Part shown: positions 38,101-49,018 of the stretch, one piece after another
How the letters are laid out: each line of letters begins with the position of its first letter
Position numbering within the stretch: position 1 is the first letter of the stretch
Source: Cucumis sativus
Lineage: Eukaryota > Streptophyta > Magnoliopsida > Cucurbitales > Cucurbitaceae
Direction: 5' to 3'
NCBI RefSeq assembly: GCF_000004075.3
Contig: NC_026655.2
Location: forward strand, 5,766,001-5,830,000
DNA length: 64,000 bases
Made by a program: the position numbers and the translations under genes
The notes under the pieces: generated by a model
What the model was told of the DNA's origin: nothing
Database searches by the model: none
Seen by the model: the letters and a program-made list of their open reading frames with translations, nothing else

Positions 38101-41100
38101 CTTAACGCAACTTAATACCATTGTGATTATTTTCTTGTTTGTTTAATCTAGAAATCTATATATTTTAGTTATCTTCATTTGCTAATTGATTTTTTTCTTT
38201 TTAGAAATTCATTCAATAAATTTTCAGGACTAAGCCACAATTTTATTATGAACCATAGCAACTCTGAATTTGAAAGCTCCCCACCTCTCCCTAATTCTCA
38301 GCTGAGAATGTCTAGATAGAAAGAAATAAGCAAAATGGTATCTCTCAGCAAACAACGCTGTCCCACAACTTCTTAAATCACAGCTCAATCTAACTAAAAA
38401 AGCATACCGATCCCCCATCCCATCACACCCTTGCATTTATACACCTTTGCAATCCAGTGCTACCATAAATATGATCAAAAGACAGATATCACTTTTTCTG
38501 TTGCTTTTGGTTGGCTTTCACCCTGAAGACAGATAATTTGTCTTGGAAAGCTTTGTTGGCTAGGTATTTGTTGAAATTTTCCAATGAACAGAATAACAAA
38601 TTCATCTTAGAATTGGATGAATTTGTAGAGCAATTGAGATTAGAACCAAGAGGTTCTGTAGTTGGTTTTATAAATGCTGGTGAAATGATGCTATCCAATC
38701 AATGGCAATTTTCTAATTGTTACATATCATGACGTTGGACTAGTACAACATACTTCTTATTCTCTTCCTATCTGGCTTGGCTTAGGTGGTTCCTACCTCT
38801 TTGAACTATGTTTGCTCTTCGCTATGTGGAGATTTTAGTAATCAAGTCTCTTTTGTTTGATTAGGAGGGTGTTGGTGATGGAATATATTGATGGAATCCC
38901 AATCCTCAATCTTGGTGATGAAATGGCAAAGAGAGGCATAGATGCTAGTGGCAGAATTGCTTTAGCAGCAAAGCAGTAAGGATTTATACTGAGAACTTCT
39001 CTTTGTTTTAATTGATTTTTTCTTTATCAACATGGCTATAGTGTCTTATCTACAAAGTTTCTTTGTGGTTGACTGTTTCCATTGCAGTTATTGCTTAATT
39101 TCGGGTCTGAAGTCCAAAATGGTAACAATTTGATGAATTAAAAAAATAAAAAATTTGAAGCGAAAATTCATTGGCTTATATCCCAAATTTGTATTGGAGA
39201 TAACTTCTCTATTTCCTGTCTTATAACCTTGAGAAACTGGCACTTCTCCGTGAATTCAAATTAACATATTTTCTCCCAATACCTTTTGGAAGGCGTATCT
39301 CATTGAATTCCGGGGTTTTACTCAAGTGTTTGACCGCAATTGGCTCACTATTTACTTCAATATTCTTATTACAGTCCCTTATTCGAGGAACACGTTTCCT
39401 TCAGTTATCCAGTAGTTTTTTTTTCTCTCTCATGAGAGGAACTAATACACTTCAGTAAAATTTTAATATTGCAGGAGAATTCTTAGTAGTTTGACGATGG
39501 CATATGGGCAAATGATTTTGAAGAGTGGTTTCTTCCATGCAGATCCTCATCCAGGAAATATATTGATCTGTAAAGGCTCAGAGGCAAGTCAGCTACTGGA
39601 ATTTTCTATACAAATTCTAAACTCATCCAAAATTTTCATTTTTCTGGTTTGTCATGCTGTCATCTTTCTCGCACTCTTAAAAATGTGGTAAGTGGATGAT
39701 GATCAGGATTTCAGTAGTTGATACTTGGGTGACTTTAAGATTGCTAGGTTTAACGTCTTGACTTTCAATATCCCCGATTCAATCATGAATCAAGCTGAAA
39801 GCTGCTTTGTTACTCCATTTTATCAGGTAGCATTGCTTGATTACGGGCAAGTGAAGGATCTTCCTGACCAGTTGAGGCTTGGCTATGCTAAACTTGTTAT
39901 GGATATTGCAGATGGTGACGCCTCAAGAACAGCTGAAACCTTCAGGTAATAATAATTAATAATCTGTCTCGCTTGTATTGTATTTTTGGGAAAGGAAGCT
40001 TCTTACCAGAGTTGGCTTTAAGATTTAGAGTTGCATTTTCAGTGTTGCTAAATGTTTCTTTCGTGGGTAAAAATTGGAAGGTTTAGTGAACTAGTCTTGA
40101 AAAGAATGCTGAACTAACAAGGTCTTTCTAAAGGAAGTTACTTGAACGTGCACAAATTTCTCTTTCCATTTTGATACTGAAGAATTTATGGAAATTTGCC
40201 GTCTTTAAGCAATGGATCATCTTCATACTAATTCTGTTTTTCTTTAATGGTTCTTCAGGGAGCTTGGGATAGATACAATAAGCAATTGTGAAAACGCACA
40301 AGAAGAACTATTTAAGTTGGCTCAGGTAATGTTTGACACAAGGTTACCCCCCGGGAAGGTGTTGATGCAACCTTTCGCAGAGGACTCTTCAATAAAGAAA
40401 GTTGGTGTTCAGGTATTAAGCTTTGCAAATTGATAGTAGGGGTGAGCACAAATACACCGGGTTTTTGGTTAAAGCTGACCAAATCGAGGGTGGTTGGTCC
40501 AAAGAAATTTAAATAAACTGTCCATCTGACCAATATAATTATATAAATTTTATTATTTATTATCATTTCTTAAAAACAAAATAATCCCAGTCCAGCCCAC
40601 ATCTCTTTCAGATTCTCTAAATTCTTGCTCTTTAGAGAGAGAGAGAGAGGAGGGGAATCGATAAAAACCGACTGCCAGTTGATTGGCTGCCATGCAAAGG
40701 AGCATGCAAGTTGGTTTTTCCCAAATGGACACTGACCGACTAATTGGTTTTTCTCAAATGGACACCAACTTACCGATGTACTCTCTCAATTGATAGTGCT
40801 TCTCTGTAGAGGCATTGTATGTGCATTTGTATCAGTAGCTAAAAAGACACTGTTTTTCTTTTTCTGTTTTGCTGCTGTAGTCGTTTCCAGAGGAACTCTT
40901 TTCCATACTTCGGACAATCCAAATCCTTAGAGGATTAAGTGTTGGTCTCGGGATCAATTATTCGTGCTCCGAACAATGGCGACCCATTGCAGAAGAAGCT
41001 TTGTTGCTTTCTGGTAGGCTAGAAGGTAATCCTTTTGAACTCTTTAATCTAAAGCAATAGTGACTCGTATGATTCTTGAATGAACTTCTCATCGTTATAT

Positions 41101-41215
41101 ATCTATTCGTTTCTGCCATTGTTCTTCATCCTCTTTCTGATCTGTTTCAGGTAGGAAAATGAAAACAACCCACAAACGTGGATTCTTAAAGAGATTGTTT
41201 TCAAGATCAAGCTGA
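35190..41215 (+). CDS. ABC1K/AarF/UbiB-type atypical protein kinase, 12 exons
   Basis: Exons 35190-35306, 35384-35512, 35759-35953, 36512-36559, 36641-36769, 37909-38033, 38865-38975, 39475-39583, 39827-39945, 40259-40412, 40881-41025 and 41151-41215 join in phase to 481 residues. Family marks are the Ala-rich loop GSASIAQVHRA, the ATP-site Lys in VVVKVQHP (K163), the helix YEFDFEREANA, the catalytic loop HADPHPGN (306-313), and DYG (326-328) in place of DFG. The canonical KxGQ motif is replaced by FFLKVAQVIG. There is no obvious transit peptide. The gene resembles Arabidopsis At4g24810 as I recall it. Relatives support isoprenoid quinone metabolism; the role here is unknown. Intron 8 has a GC donor (39584). 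An alternative exon 3 acceptor at 35723 would insert 12 residues in frame. Confidence 0.9.
36838..36925 (-). mobile_element. Retroposon-tail-like fragment in an ABC1K intron
   Basis: The plus strand reads GGAGTAACAAATTTCATCAA then ATATGAAAATTTCAAAAA and GAGTTACAAAATGG, matching the motif order of the pieces at 11636 and 21292 in the same orientation. It is short and its ends are approximate. Confidence 0.4.
40437..40800. repeat. Repeat-like insert in ABC1K intron 10
   Basis: The segment starts GATAGTAGGGGTGAGCACAA, a phrase common at one end of plant dispersed repeats. It ends near TCAATTGATAGTGC and includes a (GA)n tract at 40636-40650 plus a repeated TTGGTTTTTC(C/T)CAAATGGAC block at about 40711 and 40745. 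The element class is unclear. Confidence 0.4.
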
Positions 41216-42537
41216 TTTGTTCGTGACAAGATTCAGCAATAGATATGAATCAATCTGGGTGCATCTAATTGGTGACAGATGCATCGACAGTTTTTTATAC
41301 ATCGATGGAAATAAATATTCAAATTCACCTTCTTCGTCGTCATTCTTTAACAGCCACAAGCTCCATGGTAGGTTTTTCAAGGTGCAGCAGCCTTTGTTTG
41401 GTATTTTCTACCTTTTCCTTTCTGAGAGATGAGTAGTAGGAGAATGGCTTGATTCTTGAATTCCATGTTTTTCTGAAATTGAGAGGTACACCGTTTCACT
41501 CTTTTTCATCTCAAGTTCTTCCTCACACAAACTCATCTATGATTAGTTCAAGTTGCAGTTCAACTGTGTTTGTTATTTCTCCTCAATTCAATGTTCCATG
41601 GCAGCCTGTTCCATCTTTTTCCTTTAAAAACAAAATTTTTTCTACACATAGGTTTGAGAGAATTAGAATAATTCTATTCCATTCACCAAAGTGATGTATA
41701 TCATATGTACAAATGTTCAATAGTAAACGAAGCTAAAAGGGAGGAAATATAGCATACATATTTACAAGTGTTATAATACCAACATTAGCAACAAAACGTT
41801 TGCGAGGAAACATGTGACATTATGATAAATTTGTACTAATATATGTAAAGTTTGAAAATAGTTTTAAAAATACTTTTGTTTGGTAACAATTTAGTTTGTA
41901 ATACTGTACTTGTAGATTTATAGCACTTTGTCTCTGCAGTATCACTTTTTATTATATGTATAGCTTCGATCTTGCTGGCTTGTAAAAAAATCGTTAAATC
42001 TCAACAATGAATTTTTTACTACAGGATTTGTTCTAAATTTAAAAATTGAATGGCTGAACTTTTGAATGATTCTAATTATGTAGAACTATTATTTACAAGT
42101 AAATATTTAACCACTTGCCACTGAGACAAAAATATTTGCGTAAATATTTTTGTCAAAAAAGGTTCTATTTTTGACGATTTTTCCATTTATATTTATTAAT
42201 ATCGAATATAATTCCTTTTGTTGTTTTTTAATTACTTAAAAAAATATCTATTTGTCATTTAAATTTTGGAAAATTTTCATTAATATTTCTACCCAATTAA
42301 AATTTGAATTTTTTTCTGTCTAACGTCCATATTTTAAACCTAGGGAATTATAAAGAGTAGCGTTTAAAAATAATAATTTGCAACATACTTTTAAAATTTA
42401 TAAATATAACAAAGTCTTTCTCGTGAGGAGGCTTATATGTTAGGCTTTGCTATATTTGTAAGATGTTTTTCATTCAATATCGAAGAATAATGACCCTTAA
42501 CTCAAGACTAAGCGAAAAAGTGGCTCACTCTGACTTT

Positions 42538-42606
42538 GACTCGTAAACAAAGCTGAATAAGGAATAATAACCGACTTGTAAACAAAGCTGAATAAGGAAC
42601 AATAAG
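42538..42606. repeat. Two-copy 35-bp tandem repeat
   Basis: GACTCGTAAACAAAGCTGAA at 42538 recurs as GACTTGTAAACAAAGCTGAA at 42573, with the rest of the unit (TAAGGAA(T/C)AATAA) also repeated. Confidence 0.9.
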
Positions 42607-42956
42607 ATTGAAGTTGTTGTCTGATCGAGAGAAGTTACTCATGAAACACTCGTTTACTAGCCGCAAACAGAATCTTAGAATCTACAAATTCAAGCCTCTA
42701 ATCTTCGGTCTTCACCTTTCTTGCACTTACGCTTCTTCACATTTACAACTGCTTCGCTTCGCCCCTCTCGTTCATAACCTCACTCGAGCTTATCTGCTTG
42801 GAAGTCGTTTTGGTATTGCTCCTTAACATAATAGTTTCTTGTATCCTTTTTTTCTTCATGGAAAATCGAGATTTGATAAACTATAGATTTCCTATATTTA
42901 ATATCAAATACTGTTAGTAAATTTCAATTGATCTACCATATAGATGGGTCATTATA

Positions 42957-43034
42957 AGCCCAAAAACGGCCCACATAAAGCCCAAGTAGGCCCATGCCAG
43001 ACCGGTTAAAAGAGTGCGTTGTAAGCTTCCCGCC
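42957..43034 (+). promoter_or_regulatory. Site II cluster plus E2F-like site
   Basis: AGCCCA (about 42957), GGCCCA (42968-42973), AGCCCA (42979-42984) and GGCCCA (42989-42994) are site II/TCP-type motifs. TTCCCGCC at 43027-43034 fits the E2F core TTSSCGS. The start codon of the downstream gene is 100 bp away. Together these suggest proliferation-linked expression, which is inference. Confidence 0.5.
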
Positions 43035-43133
43035 TTTTCTCTATTCATTAGCGCGCCACTGAAATCTGAAATCTGCGTTTTCATTTTTCTTCCAAAGAAA
43101 GCAGCTGAGGCTTAGGGCTTACTGATTGGGACG

Positions 43134-44488
43134 ATGTTCGGAAGGATTAGATCTTCTTCTTCACCGGATTCCTTGGAGCGGCCGCCTTCCAAGATTCTTA
43201 AAGATGATTGTCTTTCCATCTATGGTTCCTTCTCTTTCTCATTCGATATTTCTTTTTAATCTAATTGTGTTCACATTCATGATCTGCTGATGTCTTAATC
43301 TTTACTCTCTTTTTTCTTTTCTCTCTTTCTTTCTCCCGAGTTCTTGCTTGAATTTATGTGTTATGATTTGCCTTTTCCACTCTCCGGAAATCAATTTTTG
43401 TTTGGATTTGAAAATTGGCATGTTCTAGTGCCTTGTTCTTTTGCTTTCTTTTAGTTATTCGGGTTCTTAGCTACTTAGTTGACTGAAAACCAATGAATTG
43501 GTTAGAGGTAAGTGTTGGATATCTTGTTCTAAGGATGTTAAGAAGTAGGAATAGTTAGATGTATTTAGTTACCAAGAAGTTCGAGGAATTGGGCGCGATA
43601 ATTTGAATGGAATATTGATGACTGTCGAGAATGATTCTTGAATTTGATAAAGAGAAAAAAATGAATTGACTTTCTTTTCACTGTTTAAAACTTAGAAGAA
43701 GCTAGATCTGCTATGCCGGATTGTGTATTTGAGAGCTTGTATTCTCCGGGTCACAGTTCATTTTTGCCAGAGAGTTTGTTCAGGTTATAGCGTCCGAGGT
43801 CCAGGGGAGATGATTAGTTCGGCTTCTGTTTAAGTGTCAACATTATTGTGTTACCATGAACAGATTGTTTAAAATCCCACTTCACTGATGAATTATAGGG
43901 GACGAAATAGTGTAGACTAATAGGATTTCAGATTTTGGGTTCTAAGACTTGTTTTATGAGAACAACAGTCGTATTACATTCTTCCAAGTTCTTATTTAGT
44001 TTCTTCTTGCAGAGACTACCTTAATGAAGCTTAAACTCGGTTCGCAACTGGATTCAAGTCCACCCATCAAGGAGGATGCTTTAGAGGATGGAGAAATTGA
44101 TTCTGACTCATGTTCATTGAGCAATGAAGCAATGAACACAGAAGCATGCACAAGTTTTCCCAAGGATTCTAATGAGTTAGTCAAGTCAACTAAAGAAGAT
44201 ATCATGACGGTTGATTCAGATTATTTGACACTTGAAACTTTTGAGGATTGTCAATCAACAGAACGTTCAACACAGCGTAGGATGACAAACTCCATTCTTT
44301 ACCTATTCTCTAAATTCAAGAATTCTTCAGAAATTTCAACAATCATGGAGGAACCAACGACAACGGAAGACTTCTGTAGTGTGGTTATGTCACCATGTCC
44401 TAGTGCATCTGGATCTACTTCCGATGTTGAGCTACATTCGGAGCAAGAATCAATTGCTTCTTCAACACAAATTGTTGGCATGACTTAG
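43134..44488 (+). CDS. Protein of unknown function, two exons
   Basis: Exons 43134-43224 and 44013-44488 join in phase (G|AG) to 188 residues. I do not recognise the family. The N-terminus (MFGRIRSSSSPDSLERPPSK) is basic and Ser/Pro-rich. The middle is acidic and Ser/Thr-rich (KEDALEDGEIDSDSCSLSNE), and only one short stretch (RRMTNSILYLFSKFKNSSEI) looks helical. There is no signal peptide or membrane segment. The composition is that of a disordered nuclear or regulatory protein. The first exon is supported by its good start context (acgATGTTC), the promoter-like elements 100-180 bp upstream and the phase match; its donor (GTTCCT) is weak. It could be a lineage-variable gene or a truncated model. 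Confidence 0.6.
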
Positions 44489-44975
44489 AAAAAAAAAACA
44501 TTGGCCATTACAAATTCAGTCCCCTCTAGCAATGTGTTTTCATTCAAGTCTTCAAAATCTGTTTAAACCATGTTGTATTTTTATGGTCACTATGATGAAG
44601 GTGTGGGGAATGTACATCTATTATATCTGAACACGAGCTTAATTATGAGCAACTTGTAACTTGCACCTCTGTCATTGTCGAGTTTTGAAATATCAATATC
44701 AAAAGAAATAGTGAAGTCATAATTGCACACGAAATTGCTCTGTGTCGTATCAAATCTATGGTTATCACTTTGCATCATTATCAGAATTCATGATAAAAAT
44801 TTCTGTGGATTCTCTTGACTTTCAAAATGAATATCCCCCCTTTTTTTTTGCATAAACAGTTCTGTGAGGATGAGAGATTACAAGGCTCTGCTAACATTTT
44901 ATTCTATAATTCAAAATTACAAAACAAGAAAAGTCGCAATTCTCTCTTGAGGACATGTGTGCTTCATAGACAACA

Positions 44976-47304
44976 TCACTCTATGAGCCATGGTACAAGA
45001 GCTGGCTCCCACTCTACCAATTCACCTTCTTTGAACCACAGTGCTGCAAACACACAATGTCTACGACTTAGAACAATGTCAAAAATAGTGCAAAATCTTG
45101 TGTGCTTTCGCTCATGAATTCTTATCTAAGACTATAACATAACAGCCACGGTTTTGCTTAAGCAAATAATATTTTGCAACCATTAATTAACTACGGTCAA
45201 CACTATTTCAAAACCTCAATTTGCTATAGTATTTACTATTTTCTTTTCAAACTAAAATAGTTCACACTTCAAATACATACTATTATAATTCAAATTAAAA
45301 TAATCTATACTCCAAACACAAACTATTATGTCTCAACTTAAATATATTTTTTTAATAATTTATACTCCCAACACAAACTATTGTATCTCAACTTAGATAC
45401 ATTTTTTTAAACACTTAAATAAGAAGAAACAATCCTCATGGTTTTGAACGTGTGCTATTGCCTCCTAGATATGAGGGGTCCAACATGTTCCGTAAAAGAC
45501 TACTACCAAACAATTCAATGAGCTTAAGACAAATGATTTATCTTATGTAGTTTCTAATCTCTGAAATATGAAAATTTTACCAAAATCCACAGATTATAGT
45601 AATATTGACGAGAATGTAACACAAATTAAGCCTTTTCAAAACCACAAAGTGTTCCTTACCTACTTCACGCTTGCCACTTTCAGGACTATCACTCCCATGA
45701 ATCACATTCCTGTCAACATTTTCAAATAAGTTCTTTCTAATGCACATACAAGAGTATTCAAAATAATACACCAAGAATCAAAATTTATAAGGTCTGACCT
45801 TCCTTTTTGAATAGCAAGATCCCCTCTTATTGTTCCTGGCTCAGCTTCGAGAGGATTTGTTACTCCGATTAACTTACGTGCTGATGCCACAACACCAACA
45901 CCCTCCCATGCCTAAAAAAACACAATTAACGTTGAAGGGAAATTTACAAGATAGTTATTTATTTTTTATAATAAGCCAAAATACACCAGAAATGGAGTTA
46001 TGAGAAACATACCATACACACAACAGGACCTGATGTTATGTACTCAATTAAACCAGGAAAAAATGACTTTCCCTTAAGATCTTTATAGTGTTCCTGTAAT
46101 AATATAAGCTTAGTTTAATAGAGAAACAACAAGACATAACCATGGGTGAGAAAGATATCAAAAGGAGAATGTGTAATTAAAGCTTCAAACAATCAATTGG
46201 CTTATGGAAAATTCTTTCGAGTTGTTTATATAGAAATTAAGTATAACTATAATGCTTTAAGTGCATGCTTGGGAGGGATTATGAAATAGTTTAAATCACT
46301 TTTTTCGTATTTAAAATCACCAGGAAATATGTCTTTATTCACTCAAAATCAGCTTAGAATTTGATTTTACACTTTTAAATGTGATTTTCATACAATCAAA
46401 ACAGACTTTGAATTATTAAAACCAAATTTTGAGCACTTTTGAACATGACAAAAGTAATTTCACCATTACAAAATCACTCTCAAAATATTTTGAACTTATT
46501 CAAGTAGCCTAAATTAGAAGAAAAATAAAATTCTCCAAGGAACTTCAAAAACATTATGGAGAATGACAAACCTCAGCCAACTCCTTGGAGCATTGGAAGA
46601 GCTTTAAACCAGTAAGCTTAAACCCTTTCTTCTCAAATCGCGAAATTATCTCTCCAACCTAAAGACAAACTCAGTTAAAGCAAGAAAACTTCAAAATGCA
46701 CATCAAGCCCTAGCAGTTCTCCACTATAATTACAGAGGAAATTGTGAATTCCTTCATTTCCATTCTATTTTTTCATATTTAATTTGACATTGTTCAACAC
46801 AAATGAACTCACATTCAATAATTGAAACATTAATAGCACAGTAATGGAACAACAACCAGAAAGAAAAACAGAGAAAACGCAGAAATTAAGGGCAAAATTA
46901 TCAGGTCGTAAAGGAAAACTCACAAGGCCACGTTGAACGCCATCAGGTTTCACCATAATGTAAGTCTGGTCGACTCGCTCCTACACCTCAAAACACAAAA
47001 TCGATTAACCTCAAAATAGGTCAATTAAAAAAGCCAGTGGAATCGAACAAAAAAAGTGAAAGAAAAGTGAGCAAACCAGGGAGGCAACCAAATGTGGCAA
47101 AAATATAAAGGACTCATTGTCACTGGAAGCAGCACGATAACGAGTAGACAATTTGAAGAAGAGATTAGAATTCGAAGGAAATGCTGAAAGATGGTCGCGA
47201 CGGCGTAGGACAGCCGTCCGGGAGCGAGCTAAGCTGCAAAAGGTTCTCGTCGGCGGCCGGAGACGCGGCGGAGCTCCACTTCCGAAGATGGCCACAGCTT
47301 CCAT
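44976..47304 (-). CDS. NDPK2: Nucleoside diphosphate kinase 2, plastid type, seven exons
   Basis: Minus-strand exons 47304-47077, 46980-46924, 46658-46572, 46093-46013, 45911-45799, 45709-45660 and 45043-44976 join in phase to 227 residues. Residues 1 to about 70 are rich in Arg, Ser and Pro and read as a chloroplast transit peptide. The NDPK core starts [20 protein letters not shown] and continues [53 protein letters not shown] and [15 protein letters not shown], with the phospho-accepting His193. It ends [21 protein letters not shown]. The enzyme transfers the gamma-phosphate between nucleoside triphosphates and diphosphates. NDPK2 in Arabidopsis is also linked to phytochrome and oxidative-stress signalling. 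The gene converges on the unknown gene; their stops are 487 bp apart. Confidence 0.93.
45170..45420. repeat. AT-rich foldback-type repeat with internal 55-bp duplication, NDPK2 intron 6
   Basis: The block contains AAACTATTATGTCTCAACTT and a second version, AAACTATTGTATCTCAACTT, 55-56 bases on. It also has several ACTATTATA / CTCCAAACACAAACTATT phrases shared (reverse complement) with the segment at 62936-63124. I infer a non-autonomous element family; the ends are not defined. Confidence 0.45.
46259..46505. mobile_element. MITE-like element in NDPK2 intron 3
   Basis: The left part reads CTTGGGAGGGATTATGAAAT then TTTAAATCAC. The right part, on the other strand, reads TTTTGAGAGTGATTTTGTAA then GGTGAAATTAC. 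These form imperfect terminal inverted repeats around an AT-rich core containing CACTTTTAAATGTGATTTT. Length is about 245 bp and there is no coding capacity. Target duplications were not resolved. Confidence 0.55.
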
Positions 47305-48361
47305 TTCGCCCTTTTTTTGAAAAGCCCAATCCAAAAGGTAAAGTACGGAGAGGCAAAGCTCTTGCTTTGGCTTCGCAGTCCCCACCCCCTTTTCTTCCAC
47401 GAATTTTAAATATGTAAATTGTAAAATAAACCACAACTAATATATTCTTTTTCAACAATGTTTCAAGCAAACCTCTCTATACTCGATGCTGTTAGAGTTG
47501 TATTTGAAATATAGAGTTTAGAAATAAATTTTTTCATAATTTTAAAAAGTAAATTAAAAGATATGTATACTATTGAATTGTTTACTTCAATTTAATAACC
47601 AAACAAACGTCTTAGTTTAATTGAGAATATTTACGGTGAAAGTTAAATTGTTTGGCTCAATTCAATAAGTTGATAGATTGTGACCATAAACGACTACTCT
47701 CAATTGAATGTGATTTAAAATCTTTTATTAAGGTTGAGAATTAATGTGTATTTACATTTTTATGTTGAGATGGTAACTATGTTTAAAAGTTTACATCTAA
47801 ATCACATGGGTGATTTTAATTAATAAAGTATTTTATTAAAGCAAATATTATTATCAACGCTAATGTTCATTTGAAATTATCTTTAATTTTGTATCTATTT
47901 TGTCTGAAAGTTTTGTAAATAATATTTTTGTTTTTTTTATCGAATTACACCTTAATTACATTGTTGCTAGAAACAATTTTGAAGTACTATACAAGTTTTT
48001 TGAATGGATTATTTTTTTAGTACAATAACTATAGTAAAGAGAGATTCAAACTATATCAATCATGATCATTAATATCTTGGATAAGTTTTTATTTGACATG
48101 ACTATTAATCATAACCAAAATGTCAAGTTTATTCTATATTGTTTTCAAAATGTTTATTTCAATCATTGTTCATGAACTTTAAAAATCATAAGGATATGTG
48201 TTTAAATCTAAACCCTAAACCCGCTTCGAAAAGTACATAGGCATGTACCATAATTCGTATATCAAGTCCATGCCATGACGAATAAAAAGGCATATATATA
48301 TATATATATAATCCTATAATAGACAAATAATCAAAAGGACAAAATAAGTTTAGGTGGCCAA
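47305..48361. other. Intergenic, NDPK2 upstream region
   Basis: The first about 110 bases are the GC-richer NDPK2 5' leader/promoter. The remainder is AT-rich with a short TA run at 48293-48311. I see no gene. Confidence 0.6.
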
Positions 48362-48526
48362 TAATTGTTGTAATTTTTTATTCTAAAAGTGAGAAAGGTT
48401 GAATCCTTATCTTTTCAATGGTTGTATTAATAAAACCGACAATTAAAAGCAAACAATGCCAACACAAAATATAAATTTCAAGCAAAGCGCATACTTCTAA
48501 TTAGGGTTCAAACTTTAAAACACGTT

Positions 48527-49018
48527 TGTGGGAAAACTCTTTAATAAAACAATTATCTATTTGTAAAAGACATATAGTCAAATCTGTAAGTTTTAACTTA
48601 TTGTCTAGCTAGAGTTCAACTAAAGGTTATAGGATAGTCTATAAATACTTTGTATCTCTTTGATATTTTATACACATCAAACTGAAAATAAATAATACCT
48701 TGCTCTTCAAAGCTTAGTGGACGTAGACATTTGCCGAACCATTTTAAAACCTTTGTGTGTTCATCTTCTCCTTCTTCCTCTCTTCATCTTCTCTTCGTCT
48801 CACCGTCATCCAAAGTAAAAGGAGAGGAGCAAACCAGAATTTACAGAAAAGAAAGAAATAACAAAAAGGACTTAAGAGCTTCTTCAATTCTTTGTAAATA
48901 CAATTTACATGCAAGTAACATGAAAGAAAAAAAAGTAAATCACAAGTAAGTATAGAGAACTCACCTTTTTTTACAATTAGATGACTTCCCCGTATCCATA
49001 CAAGTGGCAACTCCTTCA
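48527..49018 (+). mobile_element. Solo LTR, 492 bp, with 5-bp target duplication ACGTT
   Basis: The element begins TGTGGGAAAACTC and ends CAACTCCTTCA (TG..CA). Perfect ACGTT repeats flank it at 48522-48526 and 49019-49023. The paralogous position in the right arm (about 58418) is an empty site with a single ACGTT. A TATA box (TATAAATA, 48640-48647) and the downstream phrase GTGGACGTAGACATTTGCCG followed by AACCA are typical of the R/U5 part of Ty1/copia LTRs (Tork-like, from memory). No internal region remains. An open frame at 48731-48949 lies inside it and is not a gene. Confidence 0.88.

Larger units (their letters stand above)
41216..43133. other. Intergenic, ABC1K 3' flank to promoter of the unknown gene
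   Basis: It contains the ABC1K 3' UTR, AT-rich DNA, a two-copy tandem repeat at 42538-42606, and a promoter-like cluster at 42957-43035. I see no coding sequence; an open frame at 42608-42826 lacks any family feature. Confidence 0.55.

Noticed and set aside
42608-42826. 72-codon open frame upstream of the unknown gene
   Set aside because: No start context, domain or composition signal; it sits among short repeats in intergenic DNA.
48731-48949. 72-codon open frame near 48.7 kb
   Set aside because: It lies wholly within the solo LTR at 48527-49018.
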